DNA from: Acidimicrobiaceae bacterium | Lineage (GTDB): Bacteria; Actinomycetota; Acidimicrobiia; Acidimicrobiales; Ilumatobacteraceae | Assembly (NCBI GenBank): GCA_947447175.1 | Contig: CANFIM010000004.1 | Coordinates: 1-64,000 of the forward strand | DNA length: 64,000 nt | Direction: 5' to 3' | Shown: one piece after another, positions 10,409 through 19,255 of the stretch | Numbering within the stretch: the first letter of the stretch is position 1 | Layout: every line of letters starts with the position of its first letter | Position numbers and translations under genes: made by a program | The notes under the pieces: generated by a model | What the model was told of the DNA's origin: nothing | Seen by the model: only the letters and a program-made list of their open reading frames with translations | The model's database searches: none

Positions 10409-11734
10409 CTATTCGCCCAGAGCGGCTTTGATGATTGCTTCTGATTCACGAGCTGCGCCACGGAAGATGCCCTTGGCCATGAGAGACAGTTCGCTCTTAC
10501 GGCGAGATTCATACACCTCAGCACGTGCTCGGTGAATTTCCGGATCATCTGGTGCAGCCCAACCTGCAAAGTCAGCGAGGTGACATGCGAGGCGTAGGTC
10601 ACCTGATGCAGCCAGTTCTTGTGCGCGACGAATGAGAACTTCTGCACCGCCTGCAAGAGATGCAATTTCGTGCCCCACTGCTTCATCGCGTGCCGGTTTC
10701 AAACGTGATGGCGCACCATCCCACCATCCACCGAACTGACGCCAAATTCCGCGAACAACGAATTCTGGTTCGTCATACAGCGGGCGCAAGTAGGGCTTGC
10801 CAAGGGTTGCCTCTGGGACGCGAACGGTGTGAATGATGGTGTTGAGCGTTTCGCCATCATTCATCATCTGAACTGTGGTGCGCACAAGGTCTTCTAGTGC
10901 AGTTGCAATCTCGTTGAGTACACGGGCAATGCGTTCTTTGCCTGCAATGGGTAAACCATGGGCGGGTAGAAGTAGTTCTGGCTCTTTGGCAATGATGGCG
11001 CGCAGTGCTGCAGCCCATTCGATGGGGAAGCGTTGCACCTTCTGCGGGTTACCTGCGTTGGGAAAATTCCAAATAACGAAGTCGCCAGTTGCAACCCATT
11101 TTTGTTGAGGAAACCAACTCCACAAATGGTCATCGGTTTCGCCTTTGCCGTGATGAAACTCAACAACAGAATCTCCGAATGTGTACGAAGCGAATTTGTC
11201 AACAACATCGGTGGTATCAAGTGTGTCAGAAGGAATGAAATTACTTTGGCGTTGGCCACCCACTGCAGGCCGTAAGTCATTCATCACTGAGTTGAGGTCG
11301 CCGCGAATACCTCCGAATTGGCGTGCGTTGATTGCGACATTCCAATCGTTCGTATAGCGATAGCGATCAAAACGGCGTTGAACGTTTTTGTGTCCGATTA
11401 CTCGTGGTGCCGTATGTCCGAGGGCTGCAGCGTTAGCACCGAAAGCCACGCTTCCACCAACATGGTCGGCATGACCGTGTGTGTAGACCAATGCATTGAA
11501 CGGATCATTTGTCCAGTGACGAATGGACGAAACAACTTGCTCGCCAGTGTTCACATGACTGGTGTCGAAGCAGACAAGACCGTCACCCGAGTTCCAGGTA
11601 ACAACGTGACTGAACGATTCCACCATGGCAAGCCCTGGCGCAATTTCTGACAACTCGCCAGTGGTGCGATTGACTGGCTCGTCAGCACGACCCTCGTCAA
11701 CGACTTTTGTACTGAGTGCAATGAGATCAGCCAT
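10409..11734 (-). CDS. MBL-fold hydrolase, alkyl sulfatase-like
   Basis: YTHGHADHVGGSVAFG metal motif, alkyl sulfatase dimerisation-like C-terminal half. Confidence 0.8.
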   Translation of the reverse strand: MADLIALSTKVVDEGRADEPVNRTTGELSEIAPGLAMVESFSHVVTWNSGDGLVCFDTSHVNTGEQVVSSIRHWTNDPFNALVYTHGHADHVGGSVAFGANAAALGHTAPRVIGHKNVQRRFDRYRYTNDWNVAINARQFGGIRGDLNSVMNDLRPAVGGQRQSNFIPSDTLDTTDVVDKFASYTFGDSVVEFHHGKGETDDHLWSWFPQQKWVATGDFVIWNFPNAGNPQKVQRFPIEWAAALRAIIAKEPELLLPAHGLPIAGKERIARVLNEIATALEDLVRTTVQMMNDGETLNTIIHTVRVPEATLGKPYLRPLYDEPEFVVRGIWRQFGGWWDGAPSRLKPARDEAVGHEIASLAGGAEVLIRRAQELAASGDLRLACHLADFAGWAAPDDPEIHRARAEVYESRRKSELSLMAKGIFRGAARESEAIIKAALGE

Positions 11735-11760
11735 GTTTCCCCCGTTTGAATTGAAGTTGA

Positions 11761-12861
11761 TTACATCTTTGGAAGGCCGAGCACGCGCTCGCCCAAAATG
11801 TTGCGCATCACGTTCGATGTGCCACCCATGATGGTGTAGCCAGGTCCGTAAATAAGACCCTGCACCATGTCATCAAAAATCATGCCGTCGGCACCCATCA
11901 TGCGGAACACAAAACTGTCTACGCGCTGCTGGTGTTCGGTGCAGAAGCACTTTGTAGCCGCAGAGAAACCTGCTGGTGCTTGCTTCAACACTTCACGAAT
12001 CACGAGAATTCGGCCGATGCGGTAACCCATTTCCAGTGATGCGATTTCCTGGCGCACTAACGGATCAGAGGCGTCACATACCGACACTGCATGTTGGAAC
12101 TGTGCATAGTTCGACACCAAACGGTCAATGCCGCCGCGCTCGTGTTCGAGTTGGCGCATCGTTTGACCAAACGCTCCACCTGGCTTACCCACCAAGTTGC
12201 CCTTTGGCACGCGAACGTCAGTGAAGAACACTTCGCAGAAGTGGCGATTGGTTGTCATGTCGGTGATACGACGAATTTCAATGCCGGGCGTCTTCATCGG
12301 CACAATGATTTCGCTGATGCCCGCGTGCGGCGGGCCTTCGTTATTTGTGCGACAAATGAGGTAGCAGTAGTCGGCATCGGCCCCGAAGCTTGTCCAAATT
12401 TTTTGTCCGTTGATAATCCACTCATCACCATCGTCTTGTGCAGAGGTTTTGAGCGATGCAAGGTCGCTACCCGAGTTGGGCTCGCTCATGCCAATGCACC
12501 AGGTTGTTTCACCGGCGAGAATGCCAGGCAAGAATTCTTCTTGTTGTTCTTTGGTGCCGTACTGAATGAGTGCTGGACCCATTTGACGGTCTCCGAACCA
12601 ACTCGCTGCAATCGGTGCGCCTGCCTTGATCATCTCTTCACCCACAATGAGACGGTCAATGGGCGGACGTCCGCCGCCACCAAACTCCTTCGGCCAAATC
12701 ATGCCGAGGTAGCCCTTCTTCGAGAGTTCTTGCGAGAACTCTTTGGAGTATCCGTTCATCCAGGTGACGTTGTGACGGCCATAGCGACGCACACCATCGG
12801 CGGCGAACGCAGCAGCCTCGCGGCGCAACTCAATCTGTTCGGAGCTCCAGACAAAATCCAT
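11761..12861 (-). CDS. Acyl-CoA dehydrogenase
   Basis: WCIGMSEPNSGSDLASLKTSA, GGTSNVMRNILGERVLGLP; start MDFVWSSEQIELRREAAAF preceded by TACCAT-N7. Confidence 0.9.
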   Translation of the reverse strand: MDFVWSSEQIELRREAAAFAADGVRRYGRHNVTWMNGYSKEFSQELSKKGYLGMIWPKEFGGGGRPPIDRLIVGEEMIKAGAPIAASWFGDRQMGPALIQYGTKEQQEEFLPGILAGETTWCIGMSEPNSGSDLASLKTSAQDDGDEWIINGQKIWTSFGADADYCYLICRTNNEGPPHAGISEIIVPMKTPGIEIRRITDMTTNRHFCEVFFTDVRVPKGNLVGKPGGAFGQTMRQLEHERGGIDRLVSNYAQFQHAVSVCDASDPLVRQEIASLEMGYRIGRILVIREVLKQAPAGFSAATKCFCTEHQQRVDSFVFRMMGADGMIFDDMVQGLIYGPGYTIMGGTSNVMRNILGERVLGLPKM

Positions 12862-12899
12862 ACTCCCGATGGTAGGGGGCGTGCTGGCGGGCTGCGCTA

Positions 12900-12923
12900 T
12901 TGTGTACAAGTCCGATACAAGTG
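12900..12923 (+). promoter_or_regulatory. Putative operator TTGTGTACAAGTCCGATACAAGTG upstream of icd
   Basis: 19/24 identical to the motif at 23026-23049 in the acnA/gntR intergenic region. Confidence 0.5.
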
Positions 12924-12961
12924 GCGGCTCCGTTGTGCCGCCGAAGTGAATGAGGTGCCCC

Positions 12962-14179
12962 GTGGCAAAGATCAAGGTTGACAATCCGGTCGTCGAACTC
13001 GATGGTGACGAAATGACTCGCATCATCTGGCAGTTCATCAAAGAACGCCTCATCCTTCCGTACCTCGACATCAACCTTGAGTACTACGACCTCGGCATGG
13101 AAAGTCGTGACGCTACCGATGACCAAATCACCATCGACTCAGCCAACGCCATTCTCAAGCATGGTGTCGGCGTGAAGTGCGCCACCATTACTCCTGACGA
13201 AGCTCGTGTTGAAGAGTTCGGCCTTAAGAAGATGTGGAAGTCGCCAAACGGCACCATTCGTAACATTCTTGGCGGTGTGGTGTTCCGTGAGCCCATCATC
13301 TGCAGCAACATTCCAAAGCTTGTTCCAGGTTGGACAAAGCCAATTGTGATTGGTCGTCACGCACACGGTGACCAATACAAGGCAACTGACTTCAAGGTTC
13401 CTGGTGCAGGTTCTGTCACTATGACATTCACGCCAGAAGATGGCAGCGCACCTATGGAATTCAAAGTTGCTCAGTACGGTGCCGACGGCGGCGTTGCAAT
13501 GGGTATGTACAACTTCAACGACAGCATTCGCGACTTCGCACGTGCTTCGTTCCGCTATGGCCTCTCACGTAATTACCCCGTGTACATGAGCACCAAGAAC
13601 ACCATCTTGAAGGCGTACGACGGTCAATTCAAAGATCTCTTCGAGGAGATCTTCGTTTCCGAATTCAAAGCTGACTTTGATAAGGCTGGTCTCACCTACG
13701 AGCACCGTCTCATCGACGACATGGTGGCAAGCGCCATGAAGTGGGAAGGCGGCTACGTGTGGGCCTGTAAAAACTACGACGGCGACGTGCAGTCCGACAC
13801 CGTTGCTCAGGGCTTCGGTTCGCTGGGTCTCATGACTTCAGTTCTCATGACACCAGATGGCAAGACAGTGGAAGCAGAAGCTGCACACGGCACCGTTACT
13901 CGCCACTACCGCGAACACCAGAAGGGCAACAAGACTTCTACCAATCCTGTTGCGTCTATTTATGCATGGACCGGTGGCTTGAAGCATCGTGGCAAGCTCG
14001 ACAACAATCCCAAGCTCATTGACTTCGCTGAGAAGCTTGAGCAGGTGTGCGTTGAGTGCATCGAAGCTGGTGAAATGACAAAGGACTTGTCGCTTCTCAT
14101 TTCAAAAGATCAGGCATGGCTCACCACAGAGGATTTCCTCGCAGCTATTGACCGTCGCCTTCAGTCGAAGATGGCCTAA
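12962..14179 (+). CDS. icd: NADP-dependent isocitrate dehydrogenase (type II)
   Basis: [44 protein letters not shown], typical of the eukaryote-like/Icd1 subfamily. Confidence 0.95.
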   Translation: MAKIKVDNPVVELDGDEMTRIIWQFIKERLILPYLDINLEYYDLGMESRDATDDQITIDSANAILKHGVGVKCATITPDEARVEEFGLKKMWKSPNGTIRNILGGVVFREPIICSNIPKLVPGWTKPIVIGRHAHGDQYKATDFKVPGAGSVTMTFTPEDGSAPMEFKVAQYGADGGVAMGMYNFNDSIRDFARASFRYGLSRNYPVYMSTKNTILKAYDGQFKDLFEEIFVSEFKADFDKAGLTYEHRLIDDMVASAMKWEGGYVWACKNYDGDVQSDTVAQGFGSLGLMTSVLMTPDGKTVEAEAAHGTVTRHYREHQKGNKTSTNPVASIYAWTGGLKHRGKLDNNPKLIDFAEKLEQVCVECIEAGEMTKDLSLLISKDQAWLTTEDFLAAIDRRLQSKMA

Positions 14180-14184
14180 TCATC

Positions 14185-15165
14185 ATGAAGGCCGTCGTTC
14201 TCCGCGAGCACGGTGGGCCCGAAGTTCTGCAATTCGAGGATGTTCCTTCGCCCGTATACGGCGCAGAGGACATCCTCGTTTCAGTTGCAGCCACGGCCCT
14301 GAATCGTGCAGATCTTCTTCAGCGAATGGGTTTCTATCCCAATCCGTTTCCACAAGGCCCTGAGATTCCCGGTTTGGAATTTGCCGGCACTGTGAAGGCA
14401 GTGGGCGAGCGCGTCACTACATGGAACGTGGGCGACAAAGTGATGGGCGTGGTCAGTGGTGGCGCATACGCGGAAGAGCTTGTGTTGCACGAACGCCAAG
14501 CAATGGCCGTACCAACTGGCATGTCGCTTCATGATGCTGCTGCTATTCCGGAAGTGTTCATCACTGCATGGGATGCATTGGTGGTGCAAGGCGGCCTCAC
14601 CTCTGGGCGTTGGGCCATGGTGCATGCAGGCGCATCAGGTGTCGGCACCGCTGGTATTCAAATTGCAAAAGCCATTGGTGCACGCATCATTGTCACCTGT
14701 TCTGCAGGCAAGGTGCAATCATGCAAAGACCTTGGTGCAGATGTTGTGGTTGATTACGGGTCGCAAGACTTTGTTGCTGAAGTTGCAACAGCCACCGGCG
14801 GTAAAGGTGTTGATGTCATCCTCGACGTCATCGGCGGAGAATACGTTGACCGTAACGTTGCGTCACTCGCAGTAAAGGGTCGCATTATCCAGGTGGGAAC
14901 AATGGCAGGCAAGCCATTGCCATTCAATGTGGGTTCGCTTCTTGCTAAGCGCGCGAGTATCACTGGCACAGTGTTGCGTGCACGTCCACTCGATGAAAAG
15001 ATAGCCATCACTCAACGATTCATTGCAGAGATGTTGCCATTGTTTGGCACGGGTGCACTGAAGCCGGTCATTGACTCCACGTACGCGTTTGCAGACATTG
15101 CACAAGGCCAGGAGTACATGGCCACCAACGGCAATGTCGGCAAGATTGTGATTGACATTGCCTAG
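14185..15165 (+). CDS. NAD(P)H-quinone oxidoreductase, zinc-binding dehydrogenase superfamily
   Basis: MKAVVLREHGGPEVLQFEDVP, GASGVGTAGIQIAKAIGARIIVTCSAGK. Confidence 0.9.
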   Translation: MKAVVLREHGGPEVLQFEDVPSPVYGAEDILVSVAATALNRADLLQRMGFYPNPFPQGPEIPGLEFAGTVKAVGERVTTWNVGDKVMGVVSGGAYAEELVLHERQAMAVPTGMSLHDAAAIPEVFITAWDALVVQGGLTSGRWAMVHAGASGVGTAGIQIAKAIGARIIVTCSAGKVQSCKDLGADVVVDYGSQDFVAEVATATGGKGVDVILDVIGGEYVDRNVASLAVKGRIIQVGTMAGKPLPFNVGSLLAKRASITGTVLRARPLDEKIAITQRFIAEMLPLFGTGALKPVIDSTYAFADIAQGQEYMATNGNVGKIVIDIA

Positions 15166-15181
15166 GTGAGTAAGAACAATT

Positions 15182-15215
15182 AAAAAAGGCGGTGCCAACA
15201 GGCACCGCCTTTTTT
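15182..15215. terminator. Bidirectional intrinsic terminator between convergent genes
   Basis: AAAAAAGGCGGTGCC-AACA-GGCACCGCCTTTTTT, perfect 15-bp stem with A/T tracts. Confidence 0.95.
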
Positions 15216-15225
15216 CGTTCTGTTA

Positions 15226-16494
15226 TCAGCGCTTAGCGATTGGTGTGTAATCGCGAGCTTCTGAGCCGATGTACCACTGACGTGGGCGGCTGATCTTTTG
15301 TTCCTTGTCCCCAAGAAGTTCTTGCATATGTGCAAGCCAGCCCACGGTGCGAGGAATGGCGAACAATACGGTGAACATGTCGACCGGGAATCCGAGTGCC
15401 TGGTAAATCAAACCTGAGTAGAAGTCAACGTTCGGGTACAACTTGCGCTTGATGAAGTAGTCGTCATTCAGCGCGGCCTTTTCCAACTCAAGGGCAATGT
15501 CGAGAAGTGGGTTCATGCCGGTGACTGCAAATACGTCGTATGCGGTCTTCTTGATGATGGTGGCGCGTGGGTCAAAGTTCTTATACACGCGGTGTCCGAA
15601 GCCCATGAGCTTGCCTTCGCCAGCCTTGACGCTTTCAATGAAAGCTGGAACATTCTTCACGTCACCAATGTCGGCGAGCATGCGAACAACAGCTTCGTTT
15701 GCGCCGCCATGCAGTGGGCCGTACAGCGCAGACGCAGCAGCCGCCGTGGAGGTATACGGGTCAGAGTTCGCTGAACTTACAACGCGCATTGCCGTAGTGC
15801 CACAGTTCTGTTCGTGGTCGGCGTGCAAGATGAACAATGTGTCCATTGCGCGAGCCAGTACTGGGTTCACCTTGTAGTCGTCACCAATCTTGAACATCAT
15901 GTTCAAGAAGTTTTCGCCGTATGACAACGAGTTATTTGGCATCACGAAGGGGAGACCCTGGCTAAAGCGGTAACACATTGCTGCAATGGTGGGGACCTTT
16001 GCAACGAGGCGAAGCACTTGCTTGTCGAATGTGTCTTTGTCGAAGATGTCTTTTGACTCTTCGTAGAAAGTTCCGAGTGCTGCCGTTGCAGAAATAAACA
16101 TGCCCATGGGGTGAGCGTCGTAATGGAAACCGTCAACAAAACGCTTACGCATGTTTTCGTGAATCATGGTGTGGCGCGTGACGTTGTATTCCCACTCGGC
16201 CTTCTGGTCGGAAGTGGGAAGTTCTCCGTTGAGAAGGAGATAGGCCACTTCAAGATACGAAGAGCTTTCAGCAAGTTGCTCAATGGGGTAACCGCGGTAG
16301 CGGAGAACACCGTTGTCGCCGTCTAAGTAGGTGATTGCAGAAGCACACGACGCTGTGGAGAGGTATGCGGGGTCGTACATGAACAAACTGGGATCAAGTT
16401 CGCGTAATGCAGCAGACGAAAAGACGCCGCCGGTGATGGGTACCGTGACCTTTTTTCCGGTGCGATCATCGGTAATTGTGATGGTGTCAGCCAT
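15226..16494 (-). CDS. gltA: Citrate synthase
   Basis: DPAYLSTASCASAITYLDGDNGVLRYRGYPIEQLA, GPLHGGANEAVVRML, MGFGHRVYKNFDPRA; SD AAGGAGAT upstream of MADTITI. Confidence 0.96.
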   Translation of the reverse strand: MADTITITDDRTGKKVTVPITGGVFSSAALRELDPSLFMYDPAYLSTASCASAITYLDGDNGVLRYRGYPIEQLAESSSYLEVAYLLLNGELPTSDQKAEWEYNVTRHTMIHENMRKRFVDGFHYDAHPMGMFISATAALGTFYEESKDIFDKDTFDKQVLRLVAKVPTIAAMCYRFSQGLPFVMPNNSLSYGENFLNMMFKIGDDYKVNPVLARAMDTLFILHADHEQNCGTTAMRVVSSANSDPYTSTAAAASALYGPLHGGANEAVVRMLADIGDVKNVPAFIESVKAGEGKLMGFGHRVYKNFDPRATIIKKTAYDVFAVTGMNPLLDIALELEKAALNDDYFIKRKLYPNVDFYSGLIYQALGFPVDMFTVLFAIPRTVGWLAHMQELLGDKEQKISRPRQWYIGSEARDYTPIAKR

Positions 16495-16603
16495 TGGGGA
16501 TCTCCTTATTACTGACGGGATACAGACGGGGATTTTGTCCCCCACGGCTAAGGCTAGACGAACAGCCCCTACGCCACCGACTCACGCAGGCGTGACAAAA
16601 GAG

Positions 16604-17992
16604 TTACAGCGGTGTGTTGTCGTGTTTGCGCGACACCAAGTGCTCACGCTTGTCTCTGAGCATGTGCAAAGCCGCACAAATCTCAAGACGTGTGTTTGCG
16701 GGGTCAATTACTGCGTCAATGAAGCCACGCTCGGCAGCGATATACGGGTTGAGCAAACGCTCGGAGTAATCGGCCTCGAAAGCGGCACGTTCCTCGGGGC
16801 TGGCGTTGCGCTGAAGAATGGCGGCAGCCTGGCCCGCGCCCATCACCGCAAGTTCAGCCCATGGCCATGCCAAGCACAGGTCGTTGCCCATGTTTTTTGA
16901 GTCCATCACGATGTAGGCACCGCCATAGGACTTGCGCAAGATAACGCAGATGCGAGGAACAGTGGCGCGTGCATAGGCGAACACAAGTTGCGCACCATGT
17001 CGAATCATTCCACGCCATTCAAGATCTTTCCCTGGATAGAAGCCAGGGGTATCAACCAGCGTGAGCACGGGAATATTGAAGGCATCACAGAATGCAACAA
17101 ACCGTGCAGCTTTTTGTGATGCCGGAATATCAAGTGTGCCCGCCAATGCAATGGGTTGATTAGCCACAATGCCAATGGGGTATCCGGCCATGTGAGCGAA
17201 CGCAGTGACCACGTTTCCTGCCCATCGGGGTTTCATCTCCATGTAGATGCCATCGTCTGCGATTGATGAAATCACATCACGCACGTCATAACTACCCGTT
17301 GAAATTTCAGGTATCAGTTCGCCAGCTTCCGGGGTGAGGCGCTCATCGGCGTCATCTGTAAGAAGCATTGGTGGTAATTCGTCAACGTTTGAGGGCAGAT
17401 ACTCCAACAGTTCTTCTACCCATACGGTTGCCGCGTCAAGATCGTGAACAACTGTTGATGCTGCTCCGCTGTGGCGAGCATGAGTTGTGGCACCGCCGAG
17501 TTCATCGGTGGACACTGAGATGCCAGTGAACTCAGCAACCATGGTGGGCCCACTGACGAACGCATACGAGTCTTCTGTCATCACAACAAAGTCAGAGAGT
17601 CCAATGAGTAGCGCGGGGCCAGACACGGCAGGTCCGGTAACAATGCTGATGGTGGGCACAACACCTGAGCATTCAGCAAGCGCCTTGGCTGCTGTTCCCC
17701 AACCGTGAAGTGCGGCAATGCCTTCCACAATGTCTGCACCTGAGGATTCGATTTGAGTGACGAGGGGGAGACCTTTTGTGCGAGCAGTTGTTGCAGCAGT
17801 GGCAATCACATGAGACGCGGCAGCAGAGAGGGCACCCTTGTGGAATTCACCATCCACTTCAAGCCACACAACTTCGCGACCAGTGGTTAATCGAACAATG
17901 GCGGCAGTTGCTGCACCAGGAACATTGTGTTGAAGGTCGATGACTACATCACGGGCGACCGTTGGCTTGGTCGATGATGCGTCAGAACTCAC
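16604..17992 (-). CDS. Acyl-CoA carboxylase carboxyltransferase (beta) subunit family
   Basis: YPIGIVANQPIALAGTLDIPASQKAARFVAFCDAFNIPVLTLVDTPGFYPG, KSYGGAYIVMDSKNMG. Confidence 0.85.
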   Translation of the reverse strand: MSSDASSTKPTVARDVVIDLQHNVPGAATAAIVRLTTGREVVWLEVDGEFHKGALSAAASHVIATAATTARTKGLPLVTQIESSGADIVEGIAALHGWGTAAKALAECSGVVPTISIVTGPAVSGPALLIGLSDFVVMTEDSYAFVSGPTMVAEFTGISVSTDELGGATTHARHSGAASTVVHDLDAATVWVEELLEYLPSNVDELPPMLLTDDADERLTPEAGELIPEISTGSYDVRDVISSIADDGIYMEMKPRWAGNVVTAFAHMAGYPIGIVANQPIALAGTLDIPASQKAARFVAFCDAFNIPVLTLVDTPGFYPGKDLEWRGMIRHGAQLVFAYARATVPRICVILRKSYGGAYIVMDSKNMGNDLCLAWPWAELAVMGAGQAAAILQRNASPEERAAFEADYSERLLNPYIAAERGFIDAVIDPANTRLEICAALHMLRDKREHLVSRKHDNTPL

Positions 17993-18002
17993 TCCCTAGA
18001 GA

Positions 18003-18956
18003 TTAGATGTTCGTTGAACCAAGCGTTCCTTTTGAGGGGGAGACAGGTGTTTTTACTGTGATTCCGGGCTGTTTAGGTGCATGTCGATGAATGACGTCTA
18101 TGGCACGGTCGCGAACTGCCAGCGTGGCCCTGTTCGGACGAGGTCGGGCACGTTGCACCCACCCCACCACGCGTTGTGGAAGGTCGGGCACGGTGATGCG
18201 TACAAAGTCGCCTTTCAGCCATACGGGAATTGCACTGGCAGGAACAATGGCTGCTCCGAATCCTTCGTACACAAGTGATGCCATCAGACGCACGCCATCA
18301 ATCTCTGCTTGCGACTGCAAAGTGCGACCTTTACTTGCAGCCGCACGATCAATGATGCGTCGCGAGGCTGTGCCGCGTGGTGCAAGGAGTAGTTGATGGT
18401 CCGCCAATTCTTCAATAGAAATGCTGCTGTATTGCGCGAGTACATGTTTGGTTGGTGCAATCACGAAGAGTTGCTCGGCGAATAGTTCCGTGACATCGAG
18501 GTCGGTGTCAACAATTGGTAAGTGAACAATGGCGGCATCGATTTCGCCGCTACGAATACGGGGCAATATGGAACTTGTGGAGCCCTCAATGATGGTGGTG
18601 TGTACACCTGGGTGGCGACGCGAGAGAGAACCCAGAAGCGATGGCATGAGCCAACGTGCAGTGGTGCCAATTGTTCCCAGTCGACATTCTCCAGTGGGGC
18701 TGGCGCCTAATGAGTGAATGTCTGCATCGATGTCCTCCACCTCATGCAGAATTCGGCGCGCACGAGCCAGCACCAGTTCGCCTTCGTCGGTAAGCAGGCC
18801 GGTGGAGCGCTCCACCAGTACCGACCCGAGTTCCTTCTCCAGTCGTGCGATGTGGGCCGATACGTTCGATTGCACGGTGTCGAGTGCCTTGGCTGCCCCG
18901 GAGAACGAGCCATGTTCCGAGATGGCAACAAGGCTTTGCAGTTGCTTCATTTCCAT
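18003..18956 (-). CDS. LysR-family transcriptional regulator
   Basis: MKQLQSLVAISEHGSFSGAAKALDTVQSNVSAHIARLEKELGSVLVER plus LysR substrate domain. Confidence 0.92.
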   Translation of the reverse strand: MEMKQLQSLVAISEHGSFSGAAKALDTVQSNVSAHIARLEKELGSVLVERSTGLLTDEGELVLARARRILHEVEDIDADIHSLGASPTGECRLGTIGTTARWLMPSLLGSLSRRHPGVHTTIIEGSTSSILPRIRSGEIDAAIVHLPIVDTDLDVTELFAEQLFVIAPTKHVLAQYSSISIEELADHQLLLAPRGTASRRIIDRAAASKGRTLQSQAEIDGVRLMASLVYEGFGAAIVPASAIPVWLKGDFVRITVPDLPQRVVGWVQRARPRPNRATLAVRDRAIDVIHRHAPKQPGITVKTPVSPSKGTLGSTNI

Positions 18957-19146
18957 GCGTCGCAGCCTCAAATCAGGGTAGGTGACAACTATCACTAAAA
19001 ACGATAGCAAGTATCGCCCCGTTCGACTTGAGTGTTCACTCATTCACGTGCATACTTTCACTTATACAAATCGCGCCGGAGATGCCCCCCATCGTCCGGC
19101 CGAAAGATCCCACAGATACTGCCCCCAGTATCGGGATTCGGTTGAG

Positions 19147-19171
19147 AAGCCCCGCCCCCCGCGGGGCTTTT
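19147..19171 (+). terminator. Terminator-like hairpin in a divergent intergenic region
   Basis: AAGCCCCGC-CCCCC-GCGGGGCTT followed by TT. Confidence 0.6.
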
Positions 19172-19255
19172 CCCATTCTCCGAAAGAACTCCCACTCGAG
19201 TGTGAGTTTTCTGGCCACAGAATTCGGCTCTTGACAACTGGCGTAGCCTCGCCAC

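Noticed and set aside
12091-12981. 296-aa ORF antisense to the acyl-CoA dehydrogenase
   Set aside because: Mirror ORF produced by codon bias; the opposite strand has clear ACAD motifs
16509-16527. Possible third GntR-type site upstream of gltA (TACTGACGGGATACAGACG)
   Set aside because: Only about 10/19 matches to the icd/acnA motif, limited to a GATACA half; not distinguishable from chance
19058-19076. ATACAAAT half-site in the LysR/HAD-PlsC gap resembling the GntR motif
   Set aside because: The spacing to the other half is off by one and overall identity is low
19231-19236. TTGACA as a -35 for HAD-PlsC
   Set aside because: Only 7 bp from the TAGCCT -10; similar TTGAC strings near dnaG and hisC have inconsistent spacing (11 and 0 bp)
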